From Nemertoderma westbladi (Eukaryota; Xenacoelomorpha; Nemertodermatida; Nemertodermatidae): DNA of 64,000 nucleotides. Both the position numbers and the translations under genes were made by a program. Positions 36,001 to 45,937 of the stretch are shown here, piece by piece; the stretch's first letter is position 1; every line of letters starts with the position of its first letter. The stretch is from the NCBI GenBank assembly GCA_032718475.1, contig JAUCBJ010001302.1:18887-82886 (forward strand). The letters are read 5' to 3'. The notes beneath the pieces were generated by a model, which worked only from the letters and a program-made list of their open reading frames with translations, did not search any database and was not told where the DNA came from.

Positions 36001-37569
36001 CGAACCAGTGACAGGAGAGAACAGGTAACAACAACTCCTCCTACGTCTCCTAAGAGAATTCACGGAAGAAAGCCCGAAGAAAGAACGAGAGTGCATAACG
36101 TTACCCAAGGTAAGGTGAGTAACATCAAACCAAAATGTGCGCTGTGCGACGGGCCCCACCGTTTGAGTGCGTGTGCTGAATTTCTAAAGAAATCCCTTGT
36201 AGACAGACGTACAGTCCTGTGGAATAAGCGGTTATGCTATAATTGCCTCAGATCAGGACACCAACGGCGAACCTGTTACTCCGACGTAAAGTGTGCAAAG
36301 TGTGGCGCGAAACATCACATCTTGTTACACAGTGAGTTCGAACGAGACAACCCGAGTCAGGTAAGTGAGCCCGAACTACATGTCCAATTCAGTGATGTAA
36401 ATGACACTGATCAAGAGTCTGAGATGGAAGGATTCTATACTGACGAATTCTCCGACGCCAACGAATCCTGTTACCTAATAAATACCTCAGTGTATCGAGC
36501 ACTTACTTATGAAAAGGACACCGACAATGAGTTCCCCCCAACTACTTTTGCCAGACAACCATCTTGGAAAGCTCCAACTTCCAACGTAGGAATCAGAGAA
36601 TTTCCTGTAGTGCAGGTAAGAGTTCATGGTCCTAACAAAAGTTACATAGTGAACGCCCTCCTTGACTCCGGCAGCACAGGAACATTCATCGATCAAGAAC
36701 TAGCCGAAGATATCTTTGCTGGACAACCCAAATTCCGGACTAAATTGAATATGTTAGGAATTATGCAGGTTTGGAAATCTACCCTAACGGCAGATTACTA
36801 TGTAGGTGTGTTGTCCACCCCCCAGGATAAATTAGGAGCACAAGGTATAAGGTCGGTAAAAATGGTGGCTATAAAGAACTTCGCTACTACCCAAGCAGAC
36901 CTTTATAATTGGGACGAGGATGAGAGCATCCAACATCTTAAGATACCTCGATTCCAGACAGATTATCCTGGAGTGCAAATACTCATCGGCCAAAACGCGC
37001 ATGAGGCGCTCGAGACATTGGAGAAACGGCCTGCTCAACCGCAGCCACTACAAACCTATGCGGTAAGAACTAGAGTAGGTTGGTACTTCACTGGCCCTTC
37101 CCGTAGAACTCTCAAAGAGAGATTACCTCAACAACAGGTATACCAAGTAAAGGAATGGGAAGTGGAGAGCAGTGATGTGGACGATCCAACTGAGGGAACA
37201 CCATACTCCTCAGATAATGACGATATTAACTCCAATGTAGATCAATGGAGACATTGCCTTGGGACGATTAATCCAGCCGACATCGCTTCCAGAGGAGCAA
37301 CTCCTCAAGAACTGATAGATACTCCAGGCTGGTTAGGTGGATCCGACTTCTTAAGTAAAGAAGAAGAAGAATGGCCTCCTCATCTTACCCCGGTGAAGAT
37401 TAGACAGGCCAAGGGAGCGGAGAAAGTAACACAACAACTAAATCGCCCAGCTAGTCGTTTATGTTTACTGGAAAGAGACCGAAAACTGTCCGGAAACTAT
37501 GGAAGGCAAGATACTCTTCCTACGACCACTTCCCTAATCCGACAAATATCTAGGGACTCCATAACGTAA
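33001..37569 (+). CDS. BEL/Pao Gag-protease polyprotein, 1522 aa, pol largely deleted in frame
   Basis: The ATG at 33001 starts a single frame. In order: a hydrophilic N-terminal region; an Ala/Glu/Lys-rich coiled coil (about residues 385-455); a BEL/Pao Gag capsid-like region of the DUF1759 type (about 760-935, with VKFNGDEMKWLPFNEYY and FLIKCLEGPPKLMAL); two zinc-knuckle-like clusters (about 1045-1110, CALC...H...C and CYNCLRSGHQRRTC, then CAKCGAKHH); and a retropepsin-like aspartic protease with the DSGSTG active site (about 1221). At about residue 1412 the protein changes to WRHCLGTINPADIASRG, normally found after RNase H, followed by EEEEWP. About 75 residues later it stops before any integrase motif. 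Thus reverse transcriptase, RNase H and integrase are missing by an in-frame deletion. Confidence 0.9.
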   Translation: MSDTQKNLSDSLIDTTICDTDRSVERLRKEFSSPPTERKVIPPVVVSDPKLIQHRRSIIGTRAQVKRNQEAAVPQQQQPSQETCSQRSDSSSSSDTVELNPERGLQMAAKAYSDPLLTLPAAVLTTILIAVEEHQADWARNKRATQDNYAEYAREELMSIVESQWNFPGPGLPLDLSEATWEDIHRMGVVKDTMDPAVWKRSAAGYVQGFFGSLERLEEQLFRQPQGPQEQEELLYQVRERTLRIRLILSAFEETSKRRQDTSLQVAVKTWFQRVGLKVQETDQWKSQLSERLTYEEPTDATLPQVEGEETAERPRTRDAIDIYLSDYQRFLGDEELRRRLSGLSPNSEGTQRVLDSIDAEMLAANQAKFDEKLRLARVQEEQVKKRRIEEQKAAAMAEAEVERKAAAAEAEAERKAAKAVAEAERRASEQTTQLELENLQETQDNINKQLTASQMQMMRRSTPKRQGYTSSEESETTDPEGGGNRSRLSRRRKTSHRHKLPDLPPAVRRQLASTDLGITEPTDQTIQVKRLPTIVDEPEIIRPVVPKVTSVLETPVLPELNSKFPLHSTTLPVPGRTVHENIPVLIAEREIKDLSPVVPRQPTTMLATPASAVEWVEEGRRGMNLLLGQMQETVHQLKGTVREGRAELQEVQQSIALERDKLVNIQKGIPIPPVTLCQPVRSEVLHAQGVEPTRIYTASEVETPIANPIKGDYKPVVNDIPYRPANDPRNSYTDNSILNNTMAQESFTRQMARTEARQAVKVGEIVKFNGDEMKWLPFNEYYKDSIQNSVLSNGEKLRFLIKCLEGPPKLMALKFIGHPEGLRQVWDTLNIRYGNKDNIAKYLYAKLVAPRHFLSSGIIEFSDEIQEICRQLDWLGKSHEYQSSMVIGAVVSTLPKGGVCTRWDKKVLYMNEQQRRSPTMADLMSFLDSEVKLQLIKQSREKTSENKVSEKPVSRRRIIPVCYTDDGESQASQEEDSGKDTAKSYYDNKTYKDVSKYKSRTSDRREQVTTTPPTSPKRIHGRKPEERTRVHNVTQGKVSNIKPKCALCDGPHRLSACAEFLKKSLVDRRTVLWNKRLCYNCLRSGHQRRTCYSDVKCAKCGAKHHILLHSEFERDNPSQVSEPELHVQFSDVNDTDQESEMEGFYTDEFSDANESCYLINTSVYRALTYEKDTDNEFPPTTFARQPSWKAPTSNVGIREFPVVQVRVHGPNKSYIVNALLDSGSTGTFIDQELAEDIFAGQPKFRTKLNMLGIMQVWKSTLTADYYVGVLSTPQDKLGAQGIRSVKMVAIKNFATTQADLYNWDEDESIQHLKIPRFQTDYPGVQILIGQNAHEALETLEKRPAQPQPLQTYAVRTRVGWYFTGPSRRTLKERLPQQQVYQVKEWEVESSDVDDPTEGTPYSSDNDDINSNVDQWRHCLGTINPADIASRGATPQELIDTPGWLGGSDFLSKEEEEWPPHLTPVKIRQAKGAEKVTQQLNRPASRLCLLERDRKLSGNYGRQDTLPTTTSLIRQISRDSIT

Positions 37570-39193
37570 TAACATATGGAGTGGGCGTGTGACTATATCA
37601 TTTTATATTTGTTTTTATTTTATATTTATGTATGTATTATTATGTAATTTTATTATAATCGTTTTCTTTAATTTTATTTAGTAGAATGTTATTTTAGTGA
37701 TTATTTAGTAGATTAGTGCAATATATTAGTGTTTATTACGTACGTAATTACTTATAATATATATTTAGTGCGACGGCGAGAAATAATTATTTTTTCTCTT
37801 TCCTTACTGTCCGTATCATATTATAAATACGTGACTACAGTAAGATGAAATGTCCGTACTTATTAAAGTACAATAAAGCTCCTACTATACTTAAGTATTA
37901 TTGGTAGGCAGAGTATTAGGAATGCAAAGTTCAGATCCTCGTGTCTCGGCTAAACCAAGCTCTGGGTAGACCTTGGAAACGACTTGCCTGTTCACACTGA
38001 CATTGCTTCGTGCGATATTGCTCTCATACCATATATAATAATACATATAGTAGCGTGATGTCCCTATAACAGTAGCGTGAAACGCAAATAAATCTGTTAA
38101 ACTTTTTGACCATCTGTAATTCTAGTCGATTAAGATATCGTGGCACCCACCGATATACTTGAAAGACAAATTCTAGAATCAGTGGTTAACGTCCCCAGAC
38201 AAGCTCTGGAATAAATCGGTGCCCATCTTAAATATTAATTTAATATTTAGTAAAATCTGTAAAATTCAGATCCTTTAAATTTCTAGTCAATTAAGATATC
38301 GTAGCCTTTACCGATACTCTTAAAAGACAAATTTCATAGAATTAAGGATCCTATGTCCCCAGACCTGCTCTGGAATCAAATTGTGTCAATTTTAACATCA
38401 AATAATAAAATTCACGGGAATAAATTTAAATTCATATTTTAAATGAATTTCATAAATTGTCATTTTGTACAATTTATAACATTCCCAAAATTCCATTAAT
38501 TAATAGATCATGGGAGCGGAGATTCATCCTATTGAGTGTATTAGAGTGCGAGAATCTCCAACATATAGTCAATAGCCGATAAAAATAATAAAATCATGCA
38601 TAAAGAGAATATTGACAATTAAAGAATTATTATTAAATAGCATCCCAGATCTGTATGCATGAGAATTACCCTAATTCTACCGCTAGCATTCCATAATGTC
38701 ACCATAGCAACACCCACGCTAGAATTAGAAGCAAGTTAAAAGAACAATAGAAAGCTTGTCCCATTGCATAGCATAGAGAATATAGCACACTACTAGTATC
38801 CAAGGACACACAGTAATAACGTGACATTCTGGAAGGCACTGACTAATGGACAAATGGCCTGTATGTGTGCAGTTTGTGACAGTTGTGTGGAATTTGTGCG
38901 TTTATAGGTGAATGTTACTGCTAAAGTATGTTTACAGTAGCTAGTCGCAATTGTAAAAATAGCCCAACTCTCCTATAGAAAGAACCTAAGTGGATCCAAG
39001 CCTTTGGGACGGACAGTGGAGTGACTTGTGCCGGTTATCGTTGTCGTGCTGTTGCTACATGTTGGCGTAAACACCGCGACGACGGTACATCGGCGCTGAG
39101 AATCCCACTGTCCGGGGGCAAAGAGAAGTAGGCAGCGACGCCCGCTCGCCTAAATATAAACTTATTTGATATTAATAAACTCAGATAGCAGAT
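37570..39193 (+). other. Non-coding middle of the BEL/Pao element with a duplicated hairpin-containing unit
   Basis: 1.6 kb without a long frame. Two diverged ~165-bp units (from about 38115 and about 38280) share CTAGTCRATTAAGATATCGT and TCCCCAGACMWGCTCTGGAA; the latter can form a small stem (CCAGAC..GCTCTGG). It follows the truncated polyprotein and precedes the small ORFs. Confidence 0.6.
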
Positions 39194-39592
39194 ATGACGG
39201 AGTTGATAGAAGATGATCTTGGTATTAGGGAGCGATATACCCTACCTTTACAAGCATTTGTGGATAGCTTGATACGCGGTGAAGCTGATCCAACCATTAC
39301 GGAGGACGATGGTCGTTATATCGAACCGCCGATGTCCCAAGAGCAACTTGCGCGTGAATTGGACTATCGAAAATTCACCACTCGCTATACGAATCGTAAC
39401 AGTACGTATATGGACTTCCTAACTACCGGCCATCCTATCGATTTACATGATACGGACGATGTATACACCGAAAGGGAAATGGTTCTATTTAAATATCATA
39501 CCCAGCGGAGTCGTAACGATAAACCGATAATAGATCACGAAAATTCTATTCGTAACAGACTGGGAAGACGAACCAATATGCCTAGAATCTGA
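39194..39592 (+). CDS. Accessory ORF X of the BEL/Pao element, 132 aa
   Basis: The ATG at 39194 opens 132 codons. The product is hydrophilic and charged (many Asp/Glu/Arg/Tyr), with no signal peptide or membrane segment, so it is not an envelope protein. I recognise no domain. The next ORF (Y) is in the -1 frame and its open stretch begins at 39583, overlapping the last codons of X. The two could be joined by frameshifting or splicing, or could be one ORF split by an indel. It occupies the place where some BEL/Pao elements carry an extra gene. Confidence 0.55.
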   Translation: MTELIEDDLGIRERYTLPLQAFVDSLIRGEADPTITEDDGRYIEPPMSQEQLARELDYRKFTTRYTNRNSTYMDFLTTGHPIDLHDTDDVYTEREMVLFKYHTQRSRNDKPIIDHENSIRNRLGRRTNMPRI

Positions 39593-39642
39593 GGAGATTC
39601 AGCCTATCGCGCCCGGAACAGCGACAACGATTACATCCTAGA

Positions 39643-40341
39643 ATGGTATCAAGGTCCACAGTGTCTCACTGCGTACAATTATCGCCATGCCAACTATGTT
39701 CTCGGCAACGTTGTCGGTTATGCGCATCGAGAGACCATGTTACGCCCATGGACACAAACATCCGCTGTTCCTATTTCCACGAACAACCGGCAATGGAAAT
39801 TTATTGCGCATATTGCAGACTCAATAACTTGCATATTTTTGCGGTTTGCCCTCAATTTATGACTCAATGTTACCATTGTCAACTAAAGAGATACGCCAGT
39901 TTCGATTGCCCTTTTAATCACGATTTGGAAAGCGTAGATGAAATGATCACACTACGTTACATCAGAGCTTGGGAAGCGAACACTGATTTACGTTGTGATT
40001 CGCGCCATCGCTATTATCCTGGACGCGCTTACGAAGGAGTTTATGCATTCCATCCTTATCTATTCGCTTCTGTCGAACAGAAATCACGCATATCGAGTTA
40101 CGAACTACTGAAGCGCGTCGGAGAATGTATTTCAACCAAATTCGTACGCAAATTTCTCAGGAGTGTTAATCCTAGCGACATTCATTCCTATAACTTAATC
40201 AATTTTATCCGTCAAGATCCGGGCTATGGAGACATATTTGTTAACTCACACCCGAGTTACAGGAAGTATATCGACGGCCTTACGAATACCGAGCCCGCGA
40301 ACGCGAGTTGGAAAGAACCATTAAACCCAGGAAGTTTCTAA
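39643..40341 (+). CDS. Accessory ORF Y of the BEL/Pao element, 232 aa, Cys-rich N-terminus
   Basis: The ATG at 39643 starts 232 codons. The first ~95 residues hold repeated C-x2-C pairs (16-19, 24-27, 55-58, 76-79) plus further Cys and His, which suggests one or more zinc-binding modules. The rest is rich in Tyr, Arg and His with no recognised fold. There is no signal peptide or transmembrane helix. A zinc-binding regulatory or nucleic-acid-binding protein is a reasonable guess, unsupported by homology. The frame overlaps ORF Z by about 97 nt, again in a -1 relation. Confidence 0.6.
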   Translation: MVSRSTVSHCVQLSPCQLCSRQRCRLCASRDHVTPMDTNIRCSYFHEQPAMEIYCAYCRLNNLHIFAVCPQFMTQCYHCQLKRYASFDCPFNHDLESVDEMITLRYIRAWEANTDLRCDSRHRYYPGRAYEGVYAFHPYLFASVEQKSRISSYELLKRVGECISTKFVRKFLRSVNPSDIHSYNLINFIRQDPGYGDIFVNSHPSYRKYIDGLTNTEPANASWKEPLNPGSF

Positions 40342-40640
40342 CTGCCTATGGTCCACCTACGGCTCTCGTTCAGACCACTCGTAAAGGACCCGTAAGAGCG
40401 GCTATCCTAAAACGCGCTCTAAAGGCCGTTAGACCCCTCTTCTCCGACGTTGATGTCTTCCAACCCGGCACTTCGACCGGCGGATACACCGACCATAATC
40501 CTATACCCTCTGATGCAATCATATTGCACCCTTCACCCAGGAGTTATAGCCCTCCTTGTAAAGTGGCTCGCCCCAAAGAGAAAAAGACTCTGGCTAGCTT
40601 TAAAAAACTGCGTAAACGCCGTCCGCGTAAGAAAGATTAA
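40245..40640 (+). CDS. Accessory open frame Z of the BEL/Pao element, very basic C-terminus, no ATG
   Basis: This frame is open from 40245 to the TAA at 40638-40640 and lacks any ATG, so it must be reached by frameshift from ORF Y, by splicing, or from a non-ATG start. Its last ~25 residues are strongly basic (KEKKTLASFKKLRKRRPRKK), like a nuclear-localisation or nucleic-acid-binding tail. The overlap with Y is in the -1 frame. No canonical slippery heptamer was found in the overlap. Together with Y it could give a Cys-rich protein with a basic tail. Confidence 0.45.
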   Translation, partial: LTPELQEVYRRPYEYRARERELERTIKPRKFLTAYGPPTALVQTTRKGPVRAAILKRALKAVRPLFSDVDVFQPGTSTGGYTDHNPIPSDAIILHPSPRSYSPPCKVARPKEKKTLASFKKLRKRRPRKKD

Positions 40641-40700
40641 CTGTTTAGAGTATTTACGTATATTAGAAACTGTGATTTTGTATATTTTATAGACTTAAAT

Positions 40701-40718
40701 CCCATTTTCTGGGAGCGG
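40701..40718 (+). promoter_or_regulatory. Probable polypurine tract region before the 3' LTR
   Basis: The bases just before the 3' LTR (TTCTGGGAGCGG) are purine-rich at their end, the usual position of plus-strand priming in LTR elements. The tract is short. Confidence 0.45.
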
Positions 40719-41901
40719 TGTAAAAGCTTCTGTGGGATATAACTGGCCCTTTTGCTTTGCAATCCAGTTTCCCCCCAGGCGCTGGAATACTCTAAAAGGC
40801 TCACTAACTCGAATGGTACAAGCGACCGGCTGATTGGCTGATTTGCTGTACGAGGGGTTCTTTGCTATGTTCTATCGGCCAACCAGAGCTATAGCAGCAG
40901 AGTATGCAACCAGGACAACCGAGCGGAGTGACTCATTTTGTGTGCTGGCCAAGGGATGCAAAAATCCTGATAGTTCGGCATTTAGATATTCGTGGAACCT
41001 GTGGAATCTGGTGTTCTGCCAATGAGAGCTATTCCTCTCTGTGTAAAAGATACCTGCAACAGGGACAGAGGACAGTGTTGTTATTCCTCCTAGGCCAGGA
41101 ACACCGGCTCTAGAATCAATTCGTTTTCATACTTTAGAAGAAACATTAGTAGGCTTAAGATTATAGAGCGTATAACTGTTATCTTGTCACATCTTGTCAT
41201 ATCATATCTTAACCTACCGTCTTAATGCTATTTACTGTTGTGTTTTGGTTGAATATTATTTGGAGAACATTTATAAAGAACCCAAATTTCCCAATTTTCT
41301 TGATACACTACAGGTTAGAGAGACGGGTTATATATAGCGATTGCGACTTATATTATTGTGTATGTAGTGAATTTAATGCTATTTGATAAGCACTACATTG
41401 GTCCGTTGCTGTTCTCTCTATATATGATAAAATTCATTGACGGTCGGCAAATTAGTGAGCAGTATTGTGTGTTACCGGTAGTGTGCATGATTGTGACTGA
41501 TAACTAAGCATTTCCTAAAGAATGCGCCTCATACGTGAATCATAAGCCTTACCGACTTGCCGTTGTGATTAGTATAAGTCATATCTCTGTTTACTTAGAT
41601 AGAGCGCCACGTCCTAAAGGAACTGTTAATATTTCCCGAAAGTGAATAATATTAGTCAGAAATTATTTATTAACGATCAATCGAATAATACAGTAGGCTT
41701 CACTGCAATAATAATCTAAGCCCTCAGAATCCAGCCCCCCGGGTATATCCAGCGGGTGAATGGACGCGCACTAGGCTGGCTTCTGCTAATGTTGTGTTTA
41801 TTGGTATTAAATATTTGTCATCTTCTAAAGTATATTTATAAACCAAAAGACATATAAATTTTGGCAGGTTAAACTGCTAAAGGTCTTCAAAAGCGCGTAC
41901 A
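40719..41901 (+). repeat. 3' LTR of the BEL/Pao element (1183 bp)
   Basis: Same sequence as 29623-30805 with two visible base differences. It is followed by the AACAT duplication. Confidence 0.95.
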
Positions 41902-41906
41902 AACAT
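41902..41906. repeat. 5-bp target site duplication, right (AACAT)
   Basis: Matches the left copy at 29618-29622. Confidence 0.9.
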
Positions 41907-43527
41907 TCCCACCAAAACTGGCTGTCTGTTGTCTGGTTGATTAATCATTTGTTTGTTGTTTTCATTACGGGGGTTTTCCGGGTCGCTGATTTCAGGTTTG
42001 GTAGAATCTATTTGTCTTTCTTACAATTTGACGGACAGTCCGTCAACAGCAATAACTAGATAACTAAAAGAGATTTCGCTAAGCGGTTTTCAGATTTGAA
42101 ATCCTCTTTAAATTCGGCTTTGGATTAAATAAAAATACAAATTTGAAATTTCAAATTTTCACATGGGGGGGGGGGGGGGGGGTACTCCGGCCTCAAACAT
42201 TTAATTAACGGATTATTGTTTATCTGTATTCGGAATGGCCGTCCCTACAGGAGACTCAAATATATTAGAGACGTCATTCCCAATGTATGGGAATTAACAT
42301 TTTACTATATGTGAGAATTCCTCCCTAAATTAAGTGCATTCAAATAGATTATCTTCCCTAATATTCGGTAGTGGACCTAGGAAAATATCCCTGCTGTTTT
42401 AAGTTTTCACAAGATAATTTAATGACGTTTTTTCTGAAAGAAAATGTAATTTGCTTAAATTGCGAACCACATGGTCCTAATGCGGGCCCCAGCATGGTGC
42501 ATCCGATAACAAAAATATGAAAATTTGAACTGATTTATAGATAGTAAGGAAATATGGATCATTTGTTTCTGCGAGGTAGTTTGCACCAGATGCACTATTG
42601 CCTATCGATATTTTGTAAAAATAAATCTCTAGTATAGTTGTGTGCCTGTTATAAGTCGGAATCTAGTCCCATTTAATCAATTTTATTAAGGAAAACTTCG
42701 ACATAGAACCTTGTGCGGACAATAACTCATTGTGGAAATATGAGCGCACTTCCATTAATGTAATTATATTTTTTCGCTTTACACTCACTGTTGGTATGAA
42801 AGGTACGATATTTACCCAACCTACGGGATGTCTCAACAGTGCATTATACTCCCAAGAATTGAAGGCGTAACCATCACTTATCCTGCTAAGTCATTTCTTT
42901 ATATCACCAGCTACGCCTCTTATTTGATACGTCACTTTATTCTGTTACCCATGCTGCAGTGGGAGGGTAATATAATTATATATTGTACTTAGAAAGATTT
43001 TTTAAAGGTAGGCTTGTTTGTTTACCGTTATCATTTAACAACATTTAAGTACTCCCGGCATAAAGATGCCTGAAAAAGGGCGTGTCCGTTGCGAATTGAT
43101 CGGCTATTAATGTCATTCGGTTAGCTAGCTGTTATTATTTATTTACTGTCTTTCATTCCAAAGCTGATTTAGCGTTGGGTACTGTAGTCCGTGTGTGGTG
43201 TGTTGACTGATGATCATAGGTTACAGTTAATTTTTGATCTAATCAGCTGTTATTTCCGTCCATTTTCCCCTAGACGCTGGAGAGGGTTCCATTTTTATTG
43301 CTTAACGAATAATAATAATAAATAAATAACCAATAATATATATAGTCCGTCATAAGTTTAGTTTAGAAAGAATCTGAAGTTTGGTCAAAAATGAGTTTGT
43401 CTGTCTGTCGGTAGTTTCAGATTTTTGAAAAATACCGAAACAGGTCAGTCAATTATTGATGAAATTAAACAAAACTTGGTAAAACATGTGGTCTGTCAAA
43501 GGTTTAGAAAGAGTCTGAAGTTTGATA
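41907..43527. other. Intronic stretch with poly-G run
   Basis: Contains a poly-G run at about 42165-42182 and a twice-occurring GTTTAGAAAGARTCTGAAGTTT motif (43363, 43501). The region near 41910-42040 loosely resembles the TIR element at 56851-57524 (mono-G stretch, GTCTGTC-type sequence). No exon is seen. Confidence 0.4.
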
Positions 43528-44510
43528 TATACCATGACCCGTAATATAGTGTCATTTTCTGATGACACGGACCCCCCCCCCCCCCCAAATTTTTCTACAA
43601 ATCTTTATCATATTGCTTGAAATTTGAAACACAACTAGTTCAACTCACCGTGGTTGTTACCATGAAGCCGGGATTTTCGATTTCGCCTTTAAATTTTTTT
43701 TTTATTAGCGTTTAAAATAAGTGTATTTTGCTAAATCGCATCATTGCCATTCTCCACATTAGTCGTAATTTTTTCACATCAATAGAAAGCTTCCGTTGCA
43801 AGGATTCCAAATATGTAACAATATCTGAATTTTGTTGAGAAACAGCTGAGAAATAGGCATTCAAAGATTGCAAGAATTATTGTTCGCTGCAGGCCATTTA
43901 TTCTATTTAATAAATACACAATATTCTGGAATGTGTTATTTATTTTATGAGTTGGAAGGCAACAGTGGTATGCCTAATAGGCATACCATACATTTGTTTA
44001 TGTATTATTAGCTACGCAATATAGATATTGTATAGGCATTGCCTATACAATATCTATATTGCGTAGCTAATAATACATAAACAAATTGTTCCAGAATATT
44101 GTGTATTTATTAAATAGAATAAATGGCCTCTAGCGAACGATAATTCTTGCAATCTTCGAACGCCTATATCTCAGCTGTTTCTCAACGAAATTCAGATATT
44201 GTTACATATTTGGAATCCTTGGAACACAAGCTTTTTAATGATATCTATAAAGCGAAGTTAATGTGAAGAATGGCGATGATTGGAGATGTGCAATTTCGCA
44301 AAAGACACTTTTTTAAAACGCTTATAAAAAAAATTTAAAGGCGAAATCGAAAATTCCGGCTTCATGGTAACAACCACGGTGAGTTGAACTAGTTGTGTTT
44401 CAAATTTCAAGATAATAAGGATTTGTAGAAAAAAAATTTTTTTTTTTGGGGGGGGGTCCGTATCATCAGAAAATGACACTATATTACGGTACGGGTCATG
44501 GTGTATTAGG
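43528..44510. mobile_element. Foldback element with near-perfect central palindrome, family A copy 2
   Basis: Two arms of ~470-500 bp meet at 44039. The inner ~46 bp per arm (43993-44038 and 44040-44085) are perfect complements with a 1-base loop. The outer ends pair as GTGTCATTTTCTGATGA (43550) against TCATCAGAAAATGACAC (44467), and a poly-C run (43572-43586) opposes a poly-G run (44448-44456). It has no coding sequence. Its inner blocks are shared with the element at 2527-3190. Confidence 0.8.
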
Positions 44511-45937
44511 ATCATTTCGGTTCATATCGTTCACACTTAAGGACTATTCGGCTGATACAAACATTATATCGATTATTCAATCGTTTGCGCGTACCAATAT
44601 CATCGTATGTTACTGATACAAAACCGTGAAGCAAGTCGTAGGAGACAGTACAAGTCAAGTAAAAGCTTTTTGTTCTGTCTGATAATAAATTAGTGTGAGG
44701 GAGTCCCGGTGGTGTACGAGAAATTTTCTAGACAACTTCAAACTATAATTATGTTGTAATCATCTAATGAATTATAGAAGCTGTTGTGATTATAGACTTA
44801 CAATTTGTGAAGTACTAAGTTTGGTTTCATTTCTTAAAAATTCACCGACTTATTAACATTCGTACGTTTTCGACGACGACGGACGGTTAACGTTATAGCG
44901 GTTAATGGTCCCAGTACGCTAAGGCTTACCTGGACTTACGTGACCCGCCGACCGCCCCACAATTATAACCAATCCATTAATAATTATATACAAATGAAAT
45001 TATGTAATAAAATACACTGCATCAAATTATTCCCGATTAACGTTTTTTCAACATTTTGAAAAGCAACGACAAAGTTGATATAAATTAAACGTACGCACAG
45101 GGCAAGGTTGTTTTCAACTAAAACAATAAACGAGAGTCATGAACTGAGCACAGGTTACATTCTCATATTTCTTGCTATCGGCTGGAGGTGGTCCATAATA
45201 ACTATGAAACTAACTAATAAAACTGCTGTGAATCCGAGTCCTTTGTACAGATCGTTGCATACTGGAACCACTTTCTGCCTCCCACGCCCTTCCCTTACCC
45301 AATATTTACGGAGCTGCGTTTTACAGTACAGCTACAGGTAGGTGTTCGTGAGTCCTTCATTACTGCGGTGTGTCTGGCACTGCAGGTTCGAGATGACAGT
45401 TCAGAAGGCCTACGGTTTTCAGATACAATGAGTTGTGCTATCGTCCTACGGTGATGTTCATTGATTAGGAGATTTGACTTCTTCACGGGTTCGCCGATAA
45501 GCCGCAGGCTTCGATGATTTTGAATAAAATGCTATTAAAACAGTTTAAAAGGGGATTTTAGAAAGTATGTGGAAACATACTATGTATAAACATTAAACAT
45601 GGTTGAAAGTGAGACTATGAAAAATATATTATCAAAACTTAGTATCTACCTGACCTGAGTAGCGCAGGAACACATGTAAGATGTTATTAGTTGTCAGTTG
45701 TGTTTTCATTAATGATTCTGCAATACATTCACGGTCGATATATCATGGATAAGGTGGATTCGTTAATTATTTATCATCCACTGGAACACAAACTGTTGAC
45801 GTTAACGCCACAGGCAAAATAATGATTTCGGGATTACTAGATTACCCACAACCTGATCTTATAGCTTGTAACCCAGAGGTGAACGGCCTTCAGGCAAGAA
45901 ATGCATTTTAAACTTTTATCATAATGCATAGAATATA
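44511..45937. other. Intronic stretch, one dispersed-repeat relic
   Basis: Near 45107-45160 there is a relic of the AACCAAAACAATAAACGA...CAGGTTACA dispersed repeat. No exon, RNA gene or further element is recognised. Confidence 0.4.

Larger units (their letters stand above)
29623..41901 (+). mobile_element. BEL/Pao LTR retrotransposon, complete ends, deleted pol, 12,279 bp
   Basis: Two 1183-bp LTRs (TGT...ACA) frame a 9.9-kb interior flanked by AACAT duplications. The interior has a long leader, one gag-protease ORF of the BEL/Pao type, a non-coding middle and extra small ORFs. Reverse transcriptase, RNase H and integrase are absent. The frame jumps from the post-protease linker to the end of the RNase H region and then stops. 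Only two differences are seen between the LTRs, so the insertion is very recent. Without its own polymerase it would need enzymes from a complete relative. It sits in the intron between zinc-transporter exons 4 and 5, in the same orientation as the gene. Confidence 0.9.

Noticed and set aside
39194-40640. Envelope gene of the BEL/Pao element
   Set aside because: No signal peptide, furin-like site or membrane helix is visible in these frames.
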